From Bacteroidia bacterium (lineage in GTDB: Bacteria; Bacteroidota; Bacteroidia; Flavobacteriales; Flavobacteriaceae): a stretch of 64,000 nucleotides of DNA. The stretch spans positions 1 through 64,000 of the forward strand of contig JAUIBP010000014.1 in assembly GCA_030427735.1 (NCBI GenBank), read 5' to 3'. Below, one piece after another: positions 57,228-64,000 of this stretch. A model generated the notes under the pieces. The model was not told the DNA's origin. It searched no databases and saw nothing but the letters and a program-made list of their open reading frames with translations. The translations under genes and the position numbers were made by a program. Positions within the stretch are counted from its first letter, which is position 1. Each line of letters opens with the position of its first letter.

Positions 57228-59600
57228 ATGAAAAACTACTACTTACTAGTAGCGGTGTTTGTTATGTCCTTTTGGCAAACATTCGCTCAATGCGATTATT
57301 CAGAAAACTTTGAAGAGATTTCAAATAATCAGGTGCCAGAAAATTGGACTTTAATAAATACTACGGGAGTTACAGCGGCTGTATACGCAAATGTTCAAAA
57401 TGTTAACGGATCAAGAAGACTCCGTATGTATAATAATACGGCATATTTTGGAGAAGGATCAACAATCCCAGAGAATAGTGTATTAATGTCGGTATTACCA
57501 GGACAAGATGCAACATTGTTCGATGGTAATCACAGATTGTCTTTTACCGTAGTAGGTACTGAAAATGCAACGTTTACAGTAGGTACCATAACCACAAATA
57601 CAGAGGATGCTGTTTTTACGGCCATTGAAGAGAATATATTAGTAAATTCAAGTTCAGAGTCTACTACTATTAGAGTAATGGTGCCAAGTACAACAGATAG
57701 GTATATAGCTATAAAGCATGATTTAGGAGCAAGAGCGCAGCAAATAAATTTTGATGATTTTTGTATAGAAGTATTGCCAACTTGTCTTGAAGTATCAAAT
57801 ATAACATTGGATACTTTTGATGCACATAGTGTATCGTTTTCTTGGGATGCTAGTGCTTCAGGAGAGAGCAAGTGGCAAACGGCAGTGTTAACGACTAACG
57901 AAGGCGATCCAGTTTCAGGAATTTTAGATGTAGAAGATGCTACTACGCATACCGTAGACGGTTTGGATGCCAATACCGTTTATTATGTATTTGTAAGAGC
58001 GTATTGTGGTGAGGCTGATGGTTACGGCGCGTGGCAAGGCCCTGTGCCTTTTAGAACGGCTTGCGATGTAGAACCGGGAGAGTTTTGTCAAGATTTTGAA
58101 GATGATAGCTATGCTTCAGGGGATATCCCGATGTGTTGGGAAGCTATAGATGGATATAATGGTAGAAGTTTTGGAATTAGTAAAAGTTCTTATAGTGCTT
58201 TCGAGGGCGATTATTATTTTACGTTGTCTATAGCTAGTACAGCAACCGCCAAAGATGCCATGTTAATTTCAGCGGAAAGCAGTGTGGCGACAGATGGCAA
58301 CCATCGTGTAGTATTTATGGCAAAGGGGAGCAGTGCAGAGGCAGGAATTATTGTAGGAACAATAACAGATCCCGCAGACGCATCAACGTTTACAGCGGTA
58401 GATACCATTTACCCGGGTAATACAGCCTATAAGGAAATTAGAGTAACTCTACCTGATAACGCAGATGGGTATTTTGCCTTCAAGCGTACCAACGAGGTTA
58501 ACAATTCTAGTGTATATTTAGATAATATTTGTTTACAGACTTTGCCATCATGTTTAGAGGTAGAGGACATAGCGGTATCTAATGTAACGGCTACAAGTGC
58601 CGATGTAAGCTGGACAACAAGTGCTTCGGCAGAAACAGCTTGGGAGTATCTTGTTCAAGAAATGGGAGCGGAAGCCCCAACGGCTGAGACCAGTGGTGTG
58701 GCAGTAAATGGCGAAGCTACGGTTTCGATTACCGAAGGATTAGATCCTAATACGAACTATAGTGTATATGTTAGAGCCAATTGTGGTGAGACCGATGGTT
58801 TTAGTGCCTGGGAAGGTCCGATAGACTTTTTAACCTTGTGTTCGGCTTTTGAAGCGCCATTTGCAGATAGTTTTGAATCTGGATCAGCTAATCAAGACAT
58901 TCAACCATGTTGGACGTCTGTACTTCCTAGCGGAGGAAATATGCGTACAGTGTCAGGAGGAGGAATAATCCCAGCGCCTCACGATGGTGCGTTGGCAGTT
59001 CGTTTTTATGGAGCAAATTTAACTACAGAGATGTATTTAATCAGTCCAGAGTTATCTGATTTATCAGCAGATAAAACTATTAAGTTTGCATTCTACGATG
59101 AAAGTACTGCAGAAGATGAAGACGAAGTGTTTTTAGAAATTGGTACGGTTTCAAGTCCAGAACAATACGAGACATTTACTTTATTGTCTACAGTAAGTAG
59201 TAACGATATAGAGTACAATAACGAATGGCAGGATGTAGAGGTTAATTTAGAGAACTACACAGGAGACGATACGTTCTTGGTTATAAAATATGTAAAGCCA
59301 ACAGGAAAGACAAGAGCAGTTTTAATAGACGAGTTTAGTTACGAGGTTAACGAGTCTTTAAGCATTGCGCAACCAGAATTCGAAAGCTTAAAATTGTATC
59401 CTAACCCAACTCAAAATATTCTTAATGTTGCCGGTGCTAAAATAAATAGTGTGTCTATCTACACTATTAACGGACAAAAAATAAATGCAACATTAAACAA
59501 CAACCAGGTAGATGTGTCGAATTTACAAAGTGGATTCTACTTTTTAGAAATGACTACTGAAAATGGTGCTGTTGGAAGACAGAAGTTCATTAAAAAATAG
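57228..59600 (+). CDS. T9SS-secreted multidomain adhesin-like protein (jelly-roll and fibronectin III repeats)
   Basis: A 790-residue protein with a signal peptide to FAQ (residue 21). Three jelly-roll-like (choice-of-anchor J type) modules begin CDYSENFEE (~22), CQDFEDDSYASGDIPMCWEA (~285) and FADSFESGSANQDIQPCW (~548). They are separated by two fibronectin type III domains (~190-278, ~445-540), each ending in a near-identical VRAxCGExDGxxAWxGP strand. A type A sorting domain closes the protein (LKLYPNPTQNILNVAG, VDVSNLQSGFYFLEM, final FIKK). Probably surface-bound and glycan- or matrix-binding; no catalytic motif. A terminator follows. Confidence 0.87.
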   Translation: MKNYYLLVAVFVMSFWQTFAQCDYSENFEEISNNQVPENWTLINTTGVTAAVYANVQNVNGSRRLRMYNNTAYFGEGSTIPENSVLMSVLPGQDATLFDGNHRLSFTVVGTENATFTVGTITTNTEDAVFTAIEENILVNSSSESTTIRVMVPSTTDRYIAIKHDLGARAQQINFDDFCIEVLPTCLEVSNITLDTFDAHSVSFSWDASASGESKWQTAVLTTNEGDPVSGILDVEDATTHTVDGLDANTVYYVFVRAYCGEADGYGAWQGPVPFRTACDVEPGEFCQDFEDDSYASGDIPMCWEAIDGYNGRSFGISKSSYSAFEGDYYFTLSIASTATAKDAMLISAESSVATDGNHRVVFMAKGSSAEAGIIVGTITDPADASTFTAVDTIYPGNTAYKEIRVTLPDNADGYFAFKRTNEVNNSSVYLDNICLQTLPSCLEVEDIAVSNVTATSADVSWTTSASAETAWEYLVQEMGAEAPTAETSGVAVNGEATVSITEGLDPNTNYSVYVRANCGETDGFSAWEGPIDFLTLCSAFEAPFADSFESGSANQDIQPCWTSVLPSGGNMRTVSGGGIIPAPHDGALAVRFYGANLTTEMYLISPELSDLSADKTIKFAFYDESTAEDEDEVFLEIGTVSSPEQYETFTLLSTVSSNDIEYNNEWQDVEVNLENYTGDDTFLVIKYVKPTGKTRAVLIDEFSYEVNESLSIAQPEFESLKLYPNPTQNILNVAGAKINSVSIYTINGQKINATLNNNQVDVSNLQSGFYFLEMTTENGAVGRQKFIKK

Positions 59601-59623
59601 TTTAAAACATAAGTATTTAAATG

Positions 59624-59651
59624 AGGCTGCCTGAAAAGGCAGCCTTTTTTT
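59624..59651 (+). terminator. Terminator after the T9SS adhesin-like gene
   Basis: A 9-bp perfect stem AGGCTGCCT/AGGCAGCCT with a GAAA tetraloop is followed by a T-run. Confidence 0.9.
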
Positions 59652-59731
59652 GTTAAATAATTAATGGTGAAATTAAACGAATAGCACATTTTAAAGTCTT
59701 AGGGTTATAAATTAACTTAATCGTTACCATT

Positions 59732-60562
59732 ATGCGAATTAAAAACGTATTTCTCCTTATCTTTTTTACTGTGTTAACTACAGTATCACATGCGCAAAGC
59801 GATTTTCAGGGCGTCGCGTATTACGAATCTAAAACCACTGCAGATATGCCAGATTTTGGTGGACGCCAAATAAGCGAAGAACAAAAAAAGCGCATCGAAG
59901 AGCGCATGAAGAGCATGTTGGAAAAATCGTATGTGCTTACCTTCAACCGCTCAGAATCCCTTTACAAAGAAGAAGAAAAGCTGGAAGCACCTACTCAGGG
60001 TTCTGGTCGCGGATTTAGAATGATGGGAAATTTTACCTCGGGACCGCAGTATAAAAACATACAAACCAATCAATGGCTTCAAGATCAAGAGTTTTTCGGA
60101 AAGCAGTTTTTAATTAAAGATAGCTTGCCAAAATTAACATGGAAAATGGAGAACGAAACCAAGCAAATTGGGCAGTACACCTGTTTTAAAGCTACAGCAG
60201 TTAAGATAATTAGTGGCTCGGATATCAGAAATATGAGACCGCCACGACCAGGCGACGACAATAAAGATCAAGAGAACCAATCACGTGAAATTACTGTTAC
60301 TGCATGGTATACACCTCAAATTCCAGTAAATCAGGGGCCAGGAGAATACTGGGGATTGCCAGGGTTAATTTTAGAAGTTAATGCCGACAGGACTGCAATT
60401 TTATGCTCTAAAATTGTGCTTAATGCAAAAGAGAAAGAAGAGATAAAAGCGCCTAAAAAAGGTAAAGAGGTTACTCAAGAAGAATACGATGCTATTGTGA
60501 AGAAGAAAATGGAGGAGATGCGAGAAATGTTTCAGAGTAGAAGAGGTGGCGGTCGCCCATAA
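59732..60562 (+). CDS. GLPGLI family protein
   Basis: A 276-residue protein with a signal peptide ending HAQ (about residue 22). The family-naming motif is present as YWGLPGLILEVNAD, preceded by EITVTAWYTPQIPVNQGPGEYWG (in part). A glycine-arginine-rich tail (RRGGGRP) ends it. GLPGLI proteins are periplasmic proteins of unknown role restricted to Bacteroidota. They are very often encoded beside a large outer-membrane receptor, as here, where the next gene starts 25 bases later. Confidence 0.9.
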   Translation: MRIKNVFLLIFFTVLTTVSHAQSDFQGVAYYESKTTADMPDFGGRQISEEQKKRIEERMKSMLEKSYVLTFNRSESLYKEEEKLEAPTQGSGRGFRMMGNFTSGPQYKNIQTNQWLQDQEFFGKQFLIKDSLPKLTWKMENETKQIGQYTCFKATAVKIISGSDIRNMRPPRPGDDNKDQENQSREITVTAWYTPQIPVNQGPGEYWGLPGLILEVNADRTAILCSKIVLNAKEKEEIKAPKKGKEVTQEEYDAIVKKKMEEMREMFQSRRGGGRP

Positions 60563-60587
60563 TTAACAGCCCAATTCAAAATTAAAT

Positions 60588-63302
60588 ATGAAACAATTAC
60601 TTACAGTATTTGTCTTGCTTGTAGCTACACAAATGTTTGGTCAGTTAAAATTAGAAGGCGTCGTAAAAGATAGTGTTGGAACACCTTTAGAATTAGCAAA
60701 CGTCATAGCCATTAATAAAGAAACTAATGCCTTAGAAACTTACGGGATTACTAACGATAAAGGTAATTTTAGGCTTTCTGTGGCTAAAAATACGACGTAT
60801 AGTGTGCAGGTGAGTTATATAGGTATGAAAACGGCCCAGGCCGAAATTAGTACCCAAAGTACCGATGTATTTCACGAATTTGTCTTAGAAGCCGATAATG
60901 CTTTAGATGAAGTAGAATTGGTTTACGAAATGCCGGTTACTGTAAAAGGCGATACTCTTATTTATAATGCCGATTCGTTTAAAAACGGAACTGAGCGTAA
61001 ATTAGAAGATGTATTAAAAAAACTACCAGGCGTAGAGGTTAACGATGATGGCGAGATAGAGGTTGAAGGTAAAACCGTAACTAAGGTTATGGTAGATGGT
61101 AAAGATTTTTTTGATGGCGATTCTAAATTGGCTACCAAAAATATTCCATCGAATGCGGTCGATAAAGTTCAAGTGTTAAAAAACTTTGCCGAGGTAAGTC
61201 AGCTTAGTGGTGTTACCAATAATCAGGATAACGTAGCAATTAATATTCAGTTAAAAAAAGGCAAGGAAAGTTTTTGGTTCGGAACCATTACTGGTGGGGC
61301 AGGTGTAGCTGGAGCAACAGACGAAGACGGTTTGTACGTGTTGCAGCCCAAATTGTTTTATTACAGTCCGAAATACAGTGTAAATGTAATAGGCGATTTA
61401 AATAATATTGGAGAAATAGCATTTTCCAGACGCGATTATTTCAATTTTACTGGTGGTTTTAGAGCGCCTAGTAGAAGCAGTGGTACTAACATAGATTTAG
61501 GAAGTAATAATTTAGGATTTGCAGCGCTTCAAAACAATAGAGCTAAAGCTATTAATACAAAGTTTGGTGCCGCTAATTTTAGTTATTCCCCTAAAAAAAC
61601 ATTAGATATAAGCGGATTTGGTATCTTTTCGAGCAGCCGAATAGATATGCAGGAAATTAATAGTATAACCTATACCAATACCGATTTAGGAGTACCCGAC
61701 GAAGTTACCGAAAGTAATACCAGACAGCGTAGCGATTTGGGAATGGCAAAGTTAAGTTTGCTGTATAAGCCCAATGTCGATAATCAATTAGATTACGATA
61801 TAATGATGCGTGTGTCTAAAGAATCGCAAGATGCCGACGAACTTTCTTCGGTAATAGGTAATACTTTGCAATACGAATCGTCGAGTCCGTTTAGTATCAA
61901 TCAAAATTTAAATTATTACTATACGCTAAGCGACAAGCATATTTTTGCATTCGAAGTTCAGCATTTGTGGCAAGACGAAGATCCGTTTTATAATGCTATT
62001 ATTGAGGAGAAATCTACTTACGATAATACAGCAGATATTTTAGGTTTGGATATGGATCAGATTAACTACAACGTGAATCAAGATAAGCGCGTAAAGTCTA
62101 ATCAGATGGATGCTAAAGTCGATTATTTTAATGTGCTGAATACAAAAAGCAATTTAAATTTTACGTTAGGAACAATCTATAGCCATCAGGCTTTTAACTC
62201 TAATATTTTTCAATTGTTAGACAGTGGCGAAAGTTATCAACCTACACCTACAGTAAATGATGGTTTAGTCGAAAACGACATCGAATATGGGTTTTTAGAT
62301 TTGTATGTTGGGCTTCATTATACTTTAAAAGCAGGCATGTTTACTTTTACGCCGGGAGCAACGATACATGCTTATAATACCGATAATACCCAGTTTGGTG
62401 TAAAGTACAATAACGACTTTTTTAAAATATTACCCGATTTTGATGCGCGAATTCAGTTGAAAAAGAGCGAACAAATTGTGTTGACCTATAACATGCAAAC
62501 ACAATTTACAGATGTTACCCAATTGGCTAGAGGTTTGGTTATGAATGGATATAACTCGTTTTTTAGTGGTAACGAATCGCTAGATAATGCTTTGTCTCAT
62601 AATCTTAGATTGTCTTATTCTAGCTTCAATATGTTTAATTATACCAATGTTTTTGCCAATATTAATTATAACAAAAGTATCGATCAGATTCGTAATATCA
62701 CTAATTTTGAAAGTGTAATTCGGTCGAATTCCCCTTTTAATTCGGCTTATGCTGACGAAACTTTGTCTGCTAATGGACGTTTTCAGAAGCGTTTTGGAAA
62801 GTTTCAAGCTTCTGCCAATGGGCGTTTTAGTTATTCTAAATTCAATCAGTTTATTCAAAATATAAGATCGGTAAACGAAAATTATACTCAAAATTATGGT
62901 TTGGAGTTAAGAACGAATTTTAGAGAAGCCCCAAATTTTGAAATTGGATACAATTACAGCATTCAGGATAACGATCAAGGCGATACGAGAACTAAATTTT
63001 ATACCTCGGCGCCAAGAGCAGAGTTTGATGCTTTAATATGGAAGGTTTTAACCTTTAAAACCGATTATACGTATAATAATTTTAAAAATGAAAGTGAAAC
63101 GCTTAATACTTACGAATTTTGGAATGCTTCTTTAGCATACAGAAAAGATAAAGACAGTAAGTGGGAATTTGAGTTAAAGGCAACTAACCTTTTAAATACC
63201 AAAGCGCAAAGCCAAAGTAGTGCTAACGATGTGTCTGTAAGGGCTACAGATTATATTATACAGCCGCGATATGTAACCTTGCGTGCTATATATTCGTTGT
63301 AA
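60588..63302 (+). CDS. Outer-membrane beta-barrel receptor-like protein with carboxypeptidase-regulatory domain
   Basis: A 904-residue protein with a signal peptide to FGQ (residue 19). A carboxypeptidase-D regulatory-like domain (KLEGVVKDSVGTPLELANVI, to ~residue 100) is followed by a plug-like region (VEVNDDGEIEVEGKTVTKVMVDGKDFF in part, ~145-175). A long C-terminal barrel ends YVTLRAIYSL. The lack of a clear TonB box and the overall order fit the outer-membrane beta-barrel family that pairs with GLPGLI proteins. It may import or export a substrate with its partner; the substrate is unknown. Confidence 0.87.
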   Translation: MKQLLTVFVLLVATQMFGQLKLEGVVKDSVGTPLELANVIAINKETNALETYGITNDKGNFRLSVAKNTTYSVQVSYIGMKTAQAEISTQSTDVFHEFVLEADNALDEVELVYEMPVTVKGDTLIYNADSFKNGTERKLEDVLKKLPGVEVNDDGEIEVEGKTVTKVMVDGKDFFDGDSKLATKNIPSNAVDKVQVLKNFAEVSQLSGVTNNQDNVAINIQLKKGKESFWFGTITGGAGVAGATDEDGLYVLQPKLFYYSPKYSVNVIGDLNNIGEIAFSRRDYFNFTGGFRAPSRSSGTNIDLGSNNLGFAALQNNRAKAINTKFGAANFSYSPKKTLDISGFGIFSSSRIDMQEINSITYTNTDLGVPDEVTESNTRQRSDLGMAKLSLLYKPNVDNQLDYDIMMRVSKESQDADELSSVIGNTLQYESSSPFSINQNLNYYYTLSDKHIFAFEVQHLWQDEDPFYNAIIEEKSTYDNTADILGLDMDQINYNVNQDKRVKSNQMDAKVDYFNVLNTKSNLNFTLGTIYSHQAFNSNIFQLLDSGESYQPTPTVNDGLVENDIEYGFLDLYVGLHYTLKAGMFTFTPGATIHAYNTDNTQFGVKYNNDFFKILPDFDARIQLKKSEQIVLTYNMQTQFTDVTQLARGLVMNGYNSFFSGNESLDNALSHNLRLSYSSFNMFNYTNVFANINYNKSIDQIRNITNFESVIRSNSPFNSAYADETLSANGRFQKRFGKFQASANGRFSYSKFNQFIQNIRSVNENYTQNYGLELRTNFREAPNFEIGYNYSIQDNDQGDTRTKFYTSAPRAEFDALIWKVLTFKTDYTYNNFKNESETLNTYEFWNASLAYRKDKDSKWEFELKATNLLNTKAQSQSSANDVSVRATDYIIQPRYVTLRAIYSL

Positions 63303-63369
63303 AATGAAGGTCTTTAGCTTCATTATCAGGATGTAAGATTGTAAAGGTGAAAATTGATGCGTTTTTTGT

Positions 63370-63400
63370 TTGATACAAATAAAAAAGTGTGGTATATTTG
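63370..63400 (+). promoter_or_regulatory. Promoter of tRNA-Tyr
   Basis: TTG (63370-63372), 20 bases, then TATATTTG (63393-63400) is an exact consensus match ending 11 bases before the tRNA. Confidence 0.78.
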
Positions 63401-63411
63401 CACCCGGTTTT

Positions 63412-63493
<82 letters not shown>

Positions 63494-63495
63494 CG

Positions 63496-63524
63496 AAAAG
63501 CAAGCTATATAGCTTGCTTTTTTT
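63496..63524 (+). terminator. Terminator after tRNA-Tyr
   Basis: The palindromic stem AAAAGCAAGCTAT/ATAGCTTGCTTTT begins 3 bases after the tRNA and ends in a T-run. Confidence 0.9.
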
Positions 63525-63592
63525 GTTTGATTCCTTTAAATGCCATATCTTGCCAGCTACGAAAAATTTCAAAATAAATTATTTTATCAGTA

Positions 63593-64000
63593 ATGACATT
63601 AACTAAAAACAAAAAAGTATTTGTTTCTGGCTGTTTCGACATGTTACATAGTGGGCATGTTGCTTTTTTTAAAGAAGCTGCGAGTTTTGGCGATTTGTAT
63701 GTAGGAATCGGATCGGATGCTACGATCGAAGAGTTAAAAGGGCGCCACACAATCAATTCTGAGCAAGAACGCTTGTACATGATAAATGCGATTAAGCATG
63801 TAAAGCAGGCTTTTGTAAATTCTGGATCTGGCATGTTAGACTTTGAAGCCGATTTAAAAGCATTGCAACCAGATTTTTTTGTTGTTAATGAAGATGGATA
63901 TTCGCCAGATAAAGAGGAACTGTGTAATGCCTTAAACATAGAGTTACACGTGTTACAACGTATTCCAGATGCAGGTTTGCCTGAACGTTCTACAACAGCC
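63593..64000 (+). CDS. Cytidylyl/adenylyltransferase family protein, 5' part only
   Basis: The frame opens at ATG 63593 and runs off the right edge (136 codons). The nucleotidyltransferase motif is at the N-terminus: KVFVSGCFDMLHSGHVAFFKEA, with the HxGH pair at His19-His22, then YVGIGSDATIEELKGR. It later has the INSEQERLYMINAIK helix. This is the fold of glycerol-3-phosphate cytidylyltransferase and ADP-heptose synthase-like enzymes. The rest of the protein, needed to judge the substrate, is outside the window. It begins 69 bases after the tRNA-Tyr terminator. Confidence 0.82.
   Translation, partial: MTLTKNKKVFVSGCFDMLHSGHVAFFKEAASFGDLYVGIGSDATIEELKGRHTINSEQERLYMINAIKHVKQAFVNSGSGMLDFEADLKALQPDFFVVNEDGYSPDKEELCNALNIELHVLQRIPDAGLPERSTTA

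Overview
The window is a stretch of chromosome from a marine-type member of the Flavobacteriaceae (Bacteroidota). I infer this from gene content and from low, AT-rich base composition. The markers are two type IX secretion (T9SS) C-terminal sorting domains, a GLPGLI-family protein beside an outer-membrane receptor, a DUF5686 protein beside a lone pyruvate dehydrogenase E1-beta gene, an M56/TonB-type sensor, and several clear Bacteroidota promoters (TTG, 18-20 nt, TAnnTTTG). I see no rRNA, CRISPR array, transposase, integrase or phage gene. Most of the window is core chromosome, with about 59 protein genes and two tRNAs.

Layout. 1-1.6 kb: the 3' end of an M56 peptidase/TonB-domain gene and a small lipoprotein related to its C-terminal domain. 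1.6-9.3 kb: a glycosyltransferase and a membrane flippase-like protein on the minus strand, then a plus-strand run with an outer-membrane barrel protein, ruvC, hemW, a cyclase-family hydrolase, DUF4230, DUF4260, a YjbR-like protein and a secreted protein made of two copies of one domain. 9.3-18.05 kb: a complete trans-4-hydroxy-L-proline catabolic cluster. It holds a divergent AraC regulator, a DHDPS-family deaminase, a ketoglutarate semialdehyde dehydrogenase, a 4-hydroxyproline epimerase, a D-hydroxyproline dehydrogenase and two M24 Xaa-Pro peptidases, closed by a strong terminator. Together these would turn collagen-type imino peptides into 2-oxoglutarate.

18-31 kb: PhnA-like protein, DUF4407, an EamA transporter, an M20 dipeptidase, tRNA-Leu, a lipoprotein, PBP1A, an aldo/keto reductase, a sodium:solute symporter, a small secreted protein, a lipoprotein of 11-residue repeats, and Kdo transferase. 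31-38.5 kb: a DegT aminotransferase overlapping galE, a small unknown ORF, then minus-strand lspA, fabD, a sugar O-acetyltransferase, a FAD protein, and a DHFR fused to a two-helix membrane anchor. 38.8-44.4 kb: a lone CBM48 protein, thyA, a nucleoside transporter with an extra N-terminal domain, a DUF151 nuclease-like protein and etfBA, which has a perfect 22-bp palindrome upstream.

44.7-54 kb: pdhB, DUF5686, soluble pyrophosphatase, membrane pyrophosphatase, a MgtC/SapB-DUF4010 protein, an App1-type phosphatase and a deoxynucleoside kinase. 54-64 kb: a predicted propeller-like protein, two divergent T9SS-secreted proteins with the same leader sequence, GLPGLI protein, a TonB-receptor-like barrel, tRNA-Tyr and the 5' end of a nucleotidyltransferase gene cut by the window edge.

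Functional threads. (i) Hydroxyproline/peptide use: the cluster plus the M20 dipeptidase. (ii) Thymidylate, folate and nucleoside salvage: thyA, DHFR, the nucleoside transporter and deoxynucleoside kinase. (iii) Envelope: Kdo transferase, PBP1A, lspA, glycosyltransferases, T9SS cargo. (iv) Pyrophosphate energetics: adjacent soluble and membrane pyrophosphatases. The most notable items are the hydroxyproline cluster, the membrane-anchored DHFR, the duplicated-domain secreted protein, the etfB palindrome and several intergenic inverted repeats. I did not find a convincing wholly new multi-gene system.
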